From an uncultured Bacteroidales bacterium (GTDB lineage Bacteria; Bacteroidota; Bacteroidia; Bacteroidales; F082), in contig CAJOCJ010000012.1 in NCBI GenBank assembly GCA_905236635.1, positions 42,274 to 106,273 on the forward strand: a stretch of DNA of 64,000 nucleotides, read 5' to 3'. The notes under the pieces are model-generated. The model did no database searches and had not been told where the DNA came from. It worked only from the letters and a program-made list of their open reading frames with translations. Positions 35,221 to 44,815 of the stretch are shown here, piece by piece; within the stretch, counting starts at the first letter, position 1; every line of letters starts with the position of its first letter. Position numbers and translations under genes: made by a program.

Positions 35221-38200
35221 TTCTGCTTCCATTGGAATAGGCGCCGAACTCTGGTGCATACTGACATTGTATCTGCGAATATCCTGCGCTGAAATTGCCT
35301 TCTTTCGTCACATAAACAGTATGCGAGAGCTCGTGTTTTCCTTTCGAGAGCCACTCAATGAAGAACTCCATCGACACATCGGTGGTGCTTTGATAATACC
35401 ACATGCCGTTGCTCCAATGATACCTTGAGAGCTGTTCTGTCGGCTCGAAACAGGCACCGCGTAAATCCTTGAGATACACGAACTCCATATCCTGGCTGTT
35501 TTCAAAGCTGATAACGATTTTGACCTTGTCACCCACCTTGATGTTTTCTTCGGCTATCGGGATGTATTTCACCTGGTCGTCAACATAACGCTCGACAAAC
35601 AGCTCGCGCTTCACCTTCATGGCGTCGTTATGCTTTTGTACCTTGTCGATCGGCACGAAATACTGACGGAACACTCCGCCCCAGACTACATGGTTGGATG
35701 GGTTTTCAACGGTTACCTTAACACTGTCGTCTCCAATAGCCATTGACGCTTTGGCGTTTTCTTCTGTCCAGTCGTTGCCACGGTTCATGATGGCGAAGAT
35801 AGCCTCCACGGTAGCACGGTCGTTCTCCCACATATTGGTGCGTTTCTGCGTCAGGATCCAAAAGCGCATATTGTCAATCTCCTCATCTTTCGGGTCGATC
35901 TCAAGGAACGCCTCAAGTATTCTGGCTTCGGTCTCCACGTCGATATAGCGCCAGTACATTCCAAGCTCGTTCTTAAGGGCACGCTCGCGTAATGACTTGA
36001 TAATCAACTTAGAAACCTCTTTGTTGTTGTTTCTGTTGAGAATCAAGGCGATGTGTGCCTGCTCCTCGATGTTGAAACGTCTCCACTCGCTATATAACTT
36101 CTTGATATAAAAGTCTTTAGTCTCTTTAAACTTGCTACTTGTCTTATAATTGAAATAGCTCATCGCAAGCAGGTCTTGCATTGTCATGAAACTGCAGATG
36201 GCGTCTTTCTTTTTCTTAGGAGTGTCAAGGAGGTCATAACGCTCAACCACCTGATTTTCAAGATAATGGAATGCGTCTTCTGTCATGTTGTTCTTGATGT
36301 CGAGGCGACCCATACCGTACAAAATGTATTGTGTGATATATTCACTCTCAGGCATGCCGTCAATCCACGACCAGCCGCCGTTGACAGTCTGTTTCTTTTC
36401 CAAGATATCCATAGCAGAAGCGATGTTGGCGTTTATAGCCTCGGTGTCAAAGAGCTTGGTCACGTTGGCGCGCTGCCTTGCCTCGCTCTGGGCTTCGAGC
36501 ACCCATGGTGTCTCCTTTAGCAATATGGCTTTCACGTCTTCGTTTTTCTGAAGCTCTGACAGGGTGTCGCCTTCGTGCTCATCTAGTATTTCCTTAATGT
36601 TCGGATTGCTCTGCACTATCCTCTGAGCCAAGGTGTTGACAAAGTATCTGTGGAATGCCGTGGTGGCATATCTTTCCTCTCCTTCGGCGAGGTAAGGCAG
36701 CGCGCGTATTACGTAGTAAACAGGGTTGGCGTTGAACTCTAGCTTGACATTGTAATTCCGCTCGCCCTCGTTGCTGATGTCAAACACGTATTCATCATTG
36801 GTGTGTGCTTTGGTGGTCAGGGCGTAGGTCTGAGTCATAAAGATATCGGTGCTCAACACCGGAAGCATATGCTGCTCAGCGTCGCTGAACTTGTTATACG
36901 AGGCTGAAAATCTGAAAATCAACGGGTTGACATCTTTCTTCATTGCCACCTTCCATCTCACGCTTTGGCTGCGGCCTGGCTCGATTCTCTTCAGATTGAT
37001 TGTCTTGTTTGAAATAATCAAATCGACTGGGTTGTTGTTCTCGTCGAAGATCTCAAGTTTCGCTGATGGTGACGACATCTCGTCAGACAAGTTTATGACA
37101 TTTGCCGCTATCCAGAGGGTGTCTTCGTCATAGACAAAACGAGGCATGTCGGCCATAATCATCAACGGCTGCTGGGTGACGATGGTCTTGTCGAAAGTGC
37201 CTGTCTTCAGGTCTTTGCTATATGCCAAGAGTTTGAAGTTCCAGCGTGTCAAGGCATCGGGCATGGTGAAAGTGAATGTCACGTCGCCATTGTTGTCGGT
37301 GCGCAGGTTAGGATAGAAGAAAGCTGTCTCGTTGAAGTCTTTACGAATCTTCGCCGCAGTGGTCTTTTTCGGCTCTTCCGTGCTACCGATAGCACCATTC
37401 TCTTCTACTTGGGCCGCCTCTCCCATCGCATACTCTTCCACATCGTAAACAACCTCTCTTTCAACCATAGCAGCGTCTTCCAATATTATTGATTTTCCTG
37501 AAAGATATCTATATCTATGCCATTGACGTGGAAGCAATGTGACTGAAGAATAAGTAGGATTGTCTTCAATGTAGAAATGGGCGATATAATAATATTGCGA
37601 CTTGATATGTGTGTTGAAGCTCCTGTCGGACATTATCGTGCTAGCGGCGTTGATTGTCGGCAAGGTGTTAATATACCAGTCGAGGGAGACGAAATTATCA
37701 AGGGCAGCGTCATACATCACTGCCATCGCTGGCACTGCCACAGGGTTGCCTTGATAATCTTTCACCGTCACGCTCCATGTCTCCGTCGAACCCGGCAAGG
37801 TCTTGTCACGCTCCGTGTTCAACACTATGTCGAGTTTCATATTGTTGAAAGGCACCTCAACAAAGTCGATATGCCTCATCTCGGTGTTGTATTTCACCAG
37901 CGCCACCTGGAAATCCAGACGTCCGCGGTCTTCCTCGCGCACCTTATAGCTGAACTTGTAAATATTGTTGTTCAAGGTGACACGCTCTTGTTTGAGAATC
38001 TTGCGACCCGATTTGACCATCACAAGCGCTGAGATGTTTTTCTCCGATGACCCGACGTAATAGTTTATTGTCTCGCCAGGCTGTGCCGAGCTCTTGTCAA
38101 TATTGGTCCAATACATCGATTTATAAGGCATTTTCTTTGCTTTAATATCGCAAACGACGTATTCGCTTGAGAAAGCCGAGAGTGTGTCATCGACAGAACG

Positions 38201-40690
38201 CAGCTCAATGACATATCTTGCCGATGTAATGTTTTTGCTGTCCTTCAACAACTTGGCTTTTCCGTTTACATCTATAACTCCTTCATACACAATGTCTTTT
38301 GTGATGCTATTGTCGGCATAAAAATCGAAATTTGGGAAATACGCTTTAAGCAGTGCGTCGCTGATAAGCTGTCGGTCGAAGTCGCCCAAGTCTCTTGGAT
38401 ATCTGTCTATGTCGTTGATTCTGTATATCTTATATTCAACTTTGGTATTGGCAGGTTTGCCGTTGATAGTCTTGGCAGAAATATCCAAAGTTTTAAATTC
38501 GTTGATGTTCAACACTGATTTTGTCGCATCAACGGAGAGGGCATATTTATTATAGGTAGCTGAAATGGAGAATGATCCGCTCTGTGTCTCGCCTTGTTTG
38601 CTGGTGGCTTCCACCACTATCTCATATGTGTAAAATGGTATGTGGTTTATCTTCACATCTCTTGATGGAGATAATTTAAAATCAATGCTGAACGATCCGT
38701 CATCTGAGGTGGTGTTTTCGCCCAGTGAGATGGTCTCGTCTTCCACGTAATATGGCACCCAATACCAGAAACGGTACGGGAAAGCGGTCTTTCTGACGAC
38801 ATGATATTTGTATTGTACGTTGTCGAGTCCGAATCCAGATAACGCCGCCACTTTGCCCGTCACGGTGACGCTGTCGCCTATTTTGTATTCTTTGTCTGGC
38901 GTCTCGAACGTCACCTCGAAGGTCGGACGTTTGTATTCTTCAACCCTGATTGACGTTGAGCTGTTTTTATCGATAATGCTGTAATAACCGTTCAATCTGT
39001 CGGCTGGTATGGTGAAACTGCCACTTGCGGAACCAAATTCGTTGGTAGTAAGATGCAGAGTGTCAACAAGTTGCATATTTGCATCGAAGAATTTAATCTC
39101 GGTTTTGTAGTTAGGAAGCACCTCGTTGCTTTTTGAGTTTCCACGGTAAACGATGCAGTTGAAATGCACCGTCTGTCCAGGACGGTAGATGGCACGGTCG
39201 GTGAAAATCCTGCTTTTCACAGTTGGATCGAGGTTGTTGTTATATTTGTAAAAGTCAAACAACATCGTAGACATCAAGGTGTCGCCGTTATGGTATAAGT
39301 CGATAAAATACCTGTTGGCGTTGGCTGGGGCGGTCATGAAGCCGTTTTTGTCGCTGACAGCCTTGCCAATGTTTTTGCGGTCGTACGTTTTTGTCTTGTA
39401 GTTATAATAACGCTCAGTGAAATATGCCGTGACGCCACCCATTGGCTCGCCTGTCTCACGATCCAGCACATAGAGATTGAGGTTGTCATCGGTGTCGAGG
39501 TTGAAAAATGAGAGGTTGCTGACCTGGAAAGGCGTGAAAATAAGGTCTTCAACATCCTTGAAACTGGAATTATTTGAAAACACGAGATAATATATTCCGC
39601 ATTGCAAAGCAGGAAGAGCTATCAGCGACGAATGCTCGCAATAGTCAGTTTCGCGTGTTGTTTTGACGGTGTTGTTTGCTATGGCTTTTTTAGCAAAAAG
39701 AGCAGAAAAAAGCTTTTCGGTATCGAGCTGGGAATACTGCATGAACTCTTCTGATGATACCTTAAATATTTTATATGACGGGTCGGTGGTGTTACGATAT
39801 GTCAGTCCGACAGGTATAGTCTGGTTCGGGACATACACGTTATGCATGTTTACTGAAATGGTTTTCTTTGTCAGACTGCTGTTGAACTCCTGGCATTGCT
39901 TGTAGATAGGATGTTTTTTGTCGAGCAGTTTCATCGTCTCGTCACAAAACAGTTTTGCTTCAGGATATTTCTTTTTATAAACGAGATAATTGATTTGTTT
40001 GACTCTTATTTTCGCAACAAATTCATAATCAGTGCATTCCGCTGCAAGTTTTGAATAATTATCATAATCATCATCATTGTAAAGGCCACCAAGTCGTTGC
40101 AGGCGGTTGTTGTAATAAGCCTTGGTATAATTGTTCTCGAGGTCGAAGGTCAGAAGCTTTTCATAGAGTTCGTCTTCAATACTATACAGATGATAAGTGT
40201 TTAACAGACAATGCATTACGTAGTCATAGAGCGTCGGTTCGAGTTCCAAGTTATACACTGTGTGAGAGTCGTCAGACTGGAACAGGTCGGCGTATGTCTC
40301 CATCTTGACCGTCTTGATGAAATCGTTGTCTTTGTATGGCTTGATATCGTCGTAGTTGCTTTTGAAACGTGCGATTTCGGTTTTCAGAATGACCTGTGAT
40401 GCTTCCGACAAGTTGGGAAGATACGACTTACAATACCCGATGATGGTGTCGTCGGGCGCTTCTTCTTTCATGTTGAAAATCTCACATCTTTTGATGACTG
40501 TCTTAAGCAGCTGGACGTCGTTTTTGTCTTTTTTGGCCTGTTTTTCTATTTTGTTCAGCACTTTTTCGGCTGATTCCGGAAGGAGGTTCGAGATGTCCTC
40601 GTTATACTCGTTCCACATCTTTTGATAGTCTTGAGCGTTGATACTCAATGATATAGCCAATGCTATTATGAAAACAAAAAACCTCTTCAT
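35207..40690 (-). CDS. alpha-2-macroglobulin-family protein without thioester
   Basis: This 1827-residue exported protein has a signal peptide (MKRFFVFIIALAISLSINAQ). The first 350 residues are helical. MG-type beta domains follow, with FTDRAIYRPGQTVHFNCIVY near 490, TFEVTFETP and EYKIGDSVTVTG. The A2M core then has TAFFYPNLRTDNNGDVTFTF and TRWNFKLLAYSKDLKTG near 1145-1190. In the helical thioester domain the segment LPYLAEGEERYATTAFHRYF aligns where relatives have CxEQ, so the reactive thioester is missing. Such proteins are thought to trap proteases in the periplasm. It follows tdk by 41 bp. Confidence 0.9.
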   Translation of the reverse strand: MKRFFVFIIALAISLSINAQDYQKMWNEYNEDISNLLPESAEKVLNKIEKQAKKDKNDVQLLKTVIKRCEIFNMKEEAPDDTIIGYCKSYLPNLSEASQVILKTEIARFKSNYDDIKPYKDNDFIKTVKMETYADLFQSDDSHTVYNLELEPTLYDYVMHCLLNTYHLYSIEDELYEKLLTFDLENNYTKAYYNNRLQRLGGLYNDDDYDNYSKLAAECTDYEFVAKIRVKQINYLVYKKKYPEAKLFCDETMKLLDKKHPIYKQCQEFNSSLTKKTISVNMHNVYVPNQTIPVGLTYRNTTDPSYKIFKVSSEEFMQYSQLDTEKLFSALFAKKAIANNTVKTTRETDYCEHSSLIALPALQCGIYYLVFSNNSSFKDVEDLIFTPFQVSNLSFFNLDTDDNLNLYVLDRETGEPMGGVTAYFTERYYNYKTKTYDRKNIGKAVSDKNGFMTAPANANRYFIDLYHNGDTLMSTMLFDFYKYNNNLDPTVKSRIFTDRAIYRPGQTVHFNCIVYRGNSKSNEVLPNYKTEIKFFDANMQLVDTLHLTTNEFGSASGSFTIPADRLNGYYSIIDKNSSTSIRVEEYKRPTFEVTFETPDKEYKIGDSVTVTGKVAALSGFGLDNVQYKYHVVRKTAFPYRFWYWVPYYVEDETISLGENTTSDDGSFSIDFKLSPSRDVKINHIPFYTYEIVVEATSKQGETQSGSFSISATYNKYALSVDATKSVLNINEFKTLDISAKTINGKPANTKVEYKIYRINDIDRYPRDLGDFDRQLISDALLKAYFPNFDFYADNSITKDIVYEGVIDVNGKAKLLKDSKNITSARYVIELRSVDDTLSAFSSEYVVCDIKAKKMPYKSMYWTNIDKSSAQPGETINYYVGSSEKNISALVMVKSGRKILKQERVTLNNNIYKFSYKVREEDRGRLDFQVALVKYNTEMRHIDFVEVPFNNMKLDIVLNTERDKTLPGSTETWSVTVKDYQGNPVAVPAMAVMYDAALDNFVSLDWYINTLPTINAASTIMSDRSFNTHIKSQYYYIAHFYIEDNPTYSSVTLLPRQWHRYRYLSGKSIILEDAAMVEREVVYDVEEYAMGEAAQVEENGAIGSTEEPKKTTAAKIRKDFNETAFFYPNLRTDNNGDVTFTFTMPDALTRWNFKLLAYSKDLKTGTFDKTIVTQQPLMIMADMPRFVYDEDTLWIAANVINLSDEMSSPSAKLEIFDENNNPVDLIISNKTINLKRIEPGRSQSVRWKVAMKKDVNPLIFRFSASYNKFSDAEQHMLPVLSTDIFMTQTYALTTKAHTNDEYVFDISNEGERNYNVKLEFNANPVYYVIRALPYLAEGEERYATTAFHRYFVNTLAQRIVQSNPNIKEILDEHEGDTLSELQKNEDVKAILLKETPWVLEAQSEARQRANVTKLFDTEAINANIASAMDILEKKQTVNGGWSWIDGMPESEYITQYILYGMGRLDIKNNMTEDAFHYLENQVVERYDLLDTPKKKKDAICSFMTMQDLLAMSYFNYKTSSKFKETKDFYIKKLYSEWRRFNIEEQAHIALILNRNNNKEVSKLIIKSLRERALKNELGMYWRYIDVETEARILEAFLEIDPKDEEIDNMRFWILTQKRTNMWENDRATVEAIFAIMNRGNDWTEENAKASMAIGDDSVKVTVENPSNHVVWGGVFRQYFVPIDKVQKHNDAMKVKRELFVERYVDDQVKYIPIAEENIKVGDKVKIVISFENSQDMEFVYLKDLRGACFEPTEQLSRYHWSNGMWYYQSTTDVSMEFFIEWLSKGKHELSHTVYVTKEGNFSAGYSQIQCQYAPEFGAYSNGSRIIVN

Positions 40691-40731
40691 AACATTAAAT
40701 TTTATTATCTTTTAAACAAAAATCGTGCCAA

Positions 40732-41325
40732 TTATTCCTGTGTGTGTGATTTCTCTTGCATCGCCTTAATGTAGCATTCGCGGCAGAGAGGTTCATAGCT
40801 CTCGGTCTCACCCAAGACGACGAGTTTGTTGCCGGCAATTTTACGGTAGGAGTATTGCGCCAAGCTGCCGCAGCGCATGCAGATGGCATGCACTTTTGTG
40901 ACGTCTTCGGCTATCGCCATGAGCTGAGGCATAGGGCCGAACGGCTTGCCTAGGAAGTCCATGTCGAGACCGGCCACTACTACTCTAATCCCTTGATTGG
41001 CAAGCTGTTGGCAGACGTCGATAAGCTCGTTTCCGAAAAACTGTGCCTCGTCAATGCCTATGACGTCGCATTCGTTGGAGTAGAACAGGATCTGTTGCGC
41101 ATTCTCAACCGGAATGGAGTGCAGAGCGTTGGAGTTATGCGACACCACGTCCTCTTCCGAGTATCTCGTATCGATTCCCGGCTTGAAGATTTCGACTCTT
41201 AATTTGGCGATTCTGGCGCGATTCAACCGACGTATCAACTCTTCGGTTTTGCCAGAAAACATTGAGCCGCACACCACTTCAATCCATCCTTGTGATTTAT
41301 TATGAGAATCTTTTTCGAGAAACAT
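40732..41325 (-). CDS. tdk: thymidine kinase
   Basis: This type II thymidine kinase of 197 residues phosphorylates thymidine for salvage. It has the P-loop GSMFSGKT (20-27), IGIDEAQFF near 93-101, and the lasso region. The zinc-binding CMRC and CREC pairs are also present. It is probably co-transcribed with the downstream macroglobulin-like gene and divergent from the 41383 gene. Confidence 0.96.
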   Translation of the reverse strand: MFLEKDSHNKSQGWIEVVCGSMFSGKTEELIRRLNRARIAKLRVEIFKPGIDTRYSEEDVVSHNSNALHSIPVENAQQILFYSNECDVIGIDEAQFFGNELIDVCQQLANQGIRVVVAGLDMDFLGKPFGPMPQLMAIAEDVTKVHAICMRCGSLAQYSYRKIAGNKLVVLGETESYEPLCRECYIKAMQEKSHTQE

Positions 41326-41348
41326 CTTCTACGTATTTAATTTTTTTA

Positions 41349-41356
41349 TAATTTTG
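41349..41356 (+). promoter_or_regulatory. -7 promoter element of the acidic-protein gene
   Basis: TAATTTTG lies 26 bp upstream of the ATG at 41383 and 6 bp from the divergent tdk element. Confidence 0.55.
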
Positions 41357-41362
41357 TTGCTA

Positions 41363-41370
41363 CAAAAATA
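41363..41370 (-). promoter_or_regulatory. -7 promoter element of tdk
   Basis: Minus-strand TATTTTTG lies 37 bp upstream of the tdk ATG at 41325. It is interleaved with the divergent promoter, so the two cannot be occupied together. Confidence 0.55.
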
Positions 41371-41382
41371 AGGATTTTTATC

Positions 41383-42222
41383 ATGGAAACACAAAAAAAT
41401 GATGAAAAAAATATCGTGCTTGAGCTGAAACGTCAGCTGGGCCGCATGATGGTGCAGGTCGACTATATGTATCGCAACGACCGTGAAATGAGCCGCCTCG
41501 ACCTCGACATTTTGATGGAACGCACACGCGATCTGTATGATTTATTGTGTGACTACCAATCGGGTAAAGTTGAAATAGAGCCAGAGAAACCTGAAGTTGT
41601 AGAGACAGAAATCAACGAGGGAGGAGAGTTTGTGAATCTTGAACCAGACATCAACGGAGAAAACGACGGTGAAGACAAAGGCTTGGATTTCAAAGATGAA
41701 GAACCTGAAGAAGAACCCGAGGAAGAACCAGCGGCAGAAGAGCCTGTTGAGGTGGTGAAAAAACATATCTTACCTATTGATGAATCGGATTTTTGCGACG
41801 ATGAGAATGAGGTGTTCAACGCCAACAAAATTGAAGAAGCCGACGATGAAGACTGGGAAGATGACGATGACGAGATGTTCAGGGTGGAGCAGCCTGTGGA
41901 AAACACACCGGTAGAAGAAGAGAAGCCAGTTGAAGAGGAAAAGCCAGTTGAGGAAGACAACAGCCTTGCCGCCAAGTTGCAGCGCACTCCTATTTCAGAC
42001 ATCAGGATGGCATTGGGAATTAACGATAAAGTGATGATTATCAATGAGTTGTTTATGGGTTCGGTGGAGCGTTACAACAAGGCCATCGATGCTTTGAACG
42101 ACTTCCCGACGCTGTCGGGTGCAAGGGTATATATGAGCGAGTTGCAGATTGAGCTCCAGTGGGATACCGACACTCAGGCTTACAAGATGTTGAACGACCT
42201 TGTAGAAAGAAGGTTTATATGA
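41383..42222 (+). CDS. acidic three-part protein of unknown function
   Basis: The 279-residue protein has a helical N-terminal part (about 1-60) and a very acidic middle (60-200) with repeats such as PEEEPEEEPAAEEPVE and tandem PVEEEK units. The conserved C-terminal part (about 203-279) reads ISDIRMALGINDKVMIINEL and YNKAIDALNDFPTLSGARVY. I recall the C-terminal GINDKxxxINELF pattern in unnamed Bacteroidota proteins. It has no signal peptide. It overlaps rsmI by ATGA, so it is coupled to it. Function unknown. Confidence 0.75.
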   Translation: METQKNDEKNIVLELKRQLGRMMVQVDYMYRNDREMSRLDLDILMERTRDLYDLLCDYQSGKVEIEPEKPEVVETEINEGGEFVNLEPDINGENDGEDKGLDFKDEEPEEEPEEEPAAEEPVEVVKKHILPIDESDFCDDENEVFNANKIEEADDEDWEDDDDEMFRVEQPVENTPVEEEKPVEEEKPVEEDNSLAAKLQRTPISDIRMALGINDKVMIINELFMGSVERYNKAIDALNDFPTLSGARVYMSELQIELQWDTDTQAYKMLNDLVERRFI

Positions 42223-42896
42223 AGTTGTATCTAGTCCCGACGCCTATCGGCAACCTTGAAGACATCACTTTGAGGGCGTTGCGTGTGCTTCGCGATGAGG
42301 TCGATGTGATACTTGCGGAAGACACGCGCACCAGCGGTAACTTATTGAAACACTATGAGATAAGCAAGCCGATGCAGGCGTTTCATCTTAACAACGAACA
42401 TATAGTTGTGGAGCGTATAGCGGAGCGCATCGCCAACGGCGAACGCATGGCTTTGGTTACCGACGCCGGCACTCCGGCCATCTCCGACCCAGGGTTCATG
42501 CTCGTGCGAGAGTGCATCAGGCGCGGCGTCGAGGTGGAGTGCCTCCCAGGCGCCACGGCCTTCGTGCCGGCTCTGGTAAACTCTGGTCTGGCAGCCGATC
42601 ATTTTATCTTCGAGGGCTTCCTGCCGCATAAAAAAGGACGCCAGACGAAGATCAAGCAAATCGTTGAGAATGAATACACTACGATATTGTACGAGTCGCC
42701 GTTCAGGCTGGTGAAGACACTCGAACAACTTGCCGAAGCTGCCGGTCCTGAACGTAAAGTGTCGGTGGCGAGGGAACTTACTAAGATTCACGAGGAGAAC
42801 GTCCGCGGCACCCTTGCCGAGGTGATTAAATATTTCAAAGAAAAAGAAGTAAAAGGGGAGATAGTGATTGTTGTTGAAGGAATGATAAATAACTAA
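42219..42896 (+). CDS. rsmI: 16S rRNA (cytidine-1402-2'-O)-methyltransferase
   Basis: Starting at the ATG at 42219, the product is 225 residues. It has the family motifs LYLVPTPIGNLEDITLRAL, ILAEDTRTSGNLLKHYEI, LVTDAGTPAISDPGFMLVR and GFLPHKKGRQ. It methylates C1402 of 16S rRNA using SAM. A longer frame upstream within the acidic-protein gene is not supported by homology. Confidence 0.96.
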   Translation: MKLYLVPTPIGNLEDITLRALRVLRDEVDVILAEDTRTSGNLLKHYEISKPMQAFHLNNEHIVVERIAERIANGERMALVTDAGTPAISDPGFMLVRECIRRGVEVECLPGATAFVPALVNSGLAADHFIFEGFLPHKKGRQTKIKQIVENEYTTILYESPFRLVKTLEQLAEAAGPERKVSVARELTKIHEENVRGTLAEVIKYFKEKEVKGEIVIVVEGMINN

Positions 42897-42926
42897 TGGG
42901 ATTTCTCATTTAAACATAAATGTGAC

Positions 42927-44321
42927 ATGAAAAAGTTAGTACTTACGTTATTGGTTGTGCTGTTGGCATTTGGCGCATCAGCGCAGAAGAAAGAGAAGAC
43001 GTACAACGAAAACGGCGAAATCATCAAGAAAGGCTGGAACTTCGGACCATTGCCAGTGGTGGGATACAACAGCGATTTGGGATTCCAGTATGGTGCTTGC
43101 GTCGACATTTTCAACTACGGTGATGGCTCAAAATATCCCGGATATGATTTCAAGATAAACGTTGAGGTCTCGGCATATACCAAAGGCTCGAGCATCTTCC
43201 GTACTTATTCCTATTGGAACAATATAATCCCAAGAGGCAGACTTTTCGTTGACATAGGCTATTTTGTTGATAAAAAATTCGAGTTTTACGGTTTCAACGG
43301 ATATGCTGCACCATTTTACAAAGACATGGCGGTGAGGATAAGTAGTGAGCCTTTCCTTGACTATCCATCGGGTATCGTTTACGAGCCGGGACTGAAAGAA
43401 AGTGGTTTTTATGCCATGGACAGAAGACAATTCCGTGCTATTGTCAGCATGCAGCAGCAGATTGGGAATGTGGAACATTTGTATTACGGGTTGGGTCTGG
43501 CATATTACAATTACACTCTTGACAGACTGCATCTCAGCAAATATGATGACCAATACACACTTTATGATTTATACCAAAAGAGCGGTCTTATACGTGAAGA
43601 TGAGAGATTTGGAAATGTGACAGAGTTCAAGGCAGGTATCATTTACGATTCAAAAGACTTTGAAAACGACCCGACGAGAGGTGTTTATTTTGAAGCCACC
43701 TTGACGGCAGCCCCTGATTTTGTTGACCGTCACGGATATGACCACCTGACGTTTACGGGTGTTTTCCATCATTATATTCCAGTTGTCAGCGACAAGTTAA
43801 CATTCTGTTATCGTGTCGGCGCCCAAAACGTGCTGGCGGGTGACATCCCATTTTATGCCATGATGAACACTAACCTGATGTTTTATAAGAAGATATACAC
43901 TGAGGCATATGGCGGATCGACGACAGGTAGAGGCATCAGGAGAAACAGCGTTATCGGACAAGGCGTGGCATGGATGAATGTGGAGCTGCGCTGGAGAGTG
44001 GCGAAGTTCAAGTTTATCAACCAAAATTGGTGCGTGGCGTTGAACCCGATGTTTGACGCGGGCATGGTGACACAGACGTTCCGTTTGGAAGAACAGAAAG
44101 CGGCAATGGAGTTGATGAAAGACCATATCACTTACGAAACTGACGAGGAATACGACCTGTTCTATAGCGGTAAGGACGAGAGCTTGCATACCTCGGCAGG
44201 ATGTGGCTTGAAACTCATCATGAACAAGAATTTCGTGGTGTCGGCTGAGTTCGCCAAGGCACTCAACAAGGCCGATGGCGAAGGTCTGGGAGCGTATATA
44301 GGATTTAACTACATTTTCTAA
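42927..44321 (+). CDS. BamA/TamA-like (Omp85-type) outer-membrane beta-barrel protein
   Basis: The 464-residue protein has a signal peptide (KKLVLTLLVVLLAFGASAQ) and alternating beta strands to a C-terminal aromatic end (YIGFNYIF), as expected for an outer-membrane barrel. FENDPTRGVYFEAT and GRGIRRNSVIGQGVAWMNVE resemble the Omp85 C-terminal domain, including the loop RG motif. There are no POTRA domains, so it is a barrel-only member whose cargo is unknown. It follows rsmI by 30 bp. Confidence 0.82.
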   Translation: MKKLVLTLLVVLLAFGASAQKKEKTYNENGEIIKKGWNFGPLPVVGYNSDLGFQYGACVDIFNYGDGSKYPGYDFKINVEVSAYTKGSSIFRTYSYWNNIIPRGRLFVDIGYFVDKKFEFYGFNGYAAPFYKDMAVRISSEPFLDYPSGIVYEPGLKESGFYAMDRRQFRAIVSMQQQIGNVEHLYYGLGLAYYNYTLDRLHLSKYDDQYTLYDLYQKSGLIREDERFGNVTEFKAGIIYDSKDFENDPTRGVYFEATLTAAPDFVDRHGYDHLTFTGVFHHYIPVVSDKLTFCYRVGAQNVLAGDIPFYAMMNTNLMFYKKIYTEAYGGSTTGRGIRRNSVIGQGVAWMNVELRWRVAKFKFINQNWCVALNPMFDAGMVTQTFRLEEQKAAMELMKDHITYETDEEYDLFYSGKDESLHTSAGCGLKLIMNKNFVVSAEFAKALNKADGEGLGAYIGFNYIF

Positions 44322-44322
44322 T

Positions 44323-44814
44323 ATGAAGACAGTAAAATTTTTGAATTATGTTTTTGTCGTTGCCCTCGGCTTTTTTGCCGTGATGTATGGCATCGACCGT
44401 TTTGGTAACAACCATCCTCAGCCACAGTTTGAAGAGACACTTTACACAGAGGAATTTTGCAAGGATATCGTTGGTTTCAACGACATTATCCCGTTGGAAA
44501 TCAACATGATAGATGGGAGAATCGCAAGCATTGAAATCCTCGATAATGCAGAGACTCCTCGTTTTCTTGAAAAGGTCACAGATGACAACCTTGTTGAGAA
44601 GTTTTATGGCTTGACGCCTAAAGAGGCTGTCGACCTTGAAATCGACGCGGTGAACGGTGCCACCTTCAGCTCCAACGCCATCATCAAATCGGTGAAGACA
44701 CGTATGGAGATTTACGATGCCGAGATGAATCCGAGTCCTTGGACATGGCAGCTCATCGGCATCATCTGCTGCGCTGTGATATTGTGTGTGTTGAGTTTTT
44801 TCAAAAAGAAATAA
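44323..44814 (+). CDS. membrane-anchored FMN-binding domain protein
   Basis: The 163-residue protein has a transmembrane helix at each end (about 8-25 and 142-160). The middle holds INMIDGRIASIEILDNAETP and AVNGATFSSNAI, the pattern of the FMN_bind domain of RnfG/NqrC-type proteins, where the Thr takes covalently bound flavin. A role in electron transfer at the envelope face of the inner membrane is likely; the partner is unknown. It starts one base after the Omp85-like gene stop. Confidence 0.78.
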   Translation: MKTVKFLNYVFVVALGFFAVMYGIDRFGNNHPQPQFEETLYTEEFCKDIVGFNDIIPLEINMIDGRIASIEILDNAETPRFLEKVTDDNLVEKFYGLTPKEAVDLEIDAVNGATFSSNAIIKSVKTRMEIYDAEMNPSPWTWQLIGIICCAVILCVLSFFKKK

Positions 44815-44815
44815 G

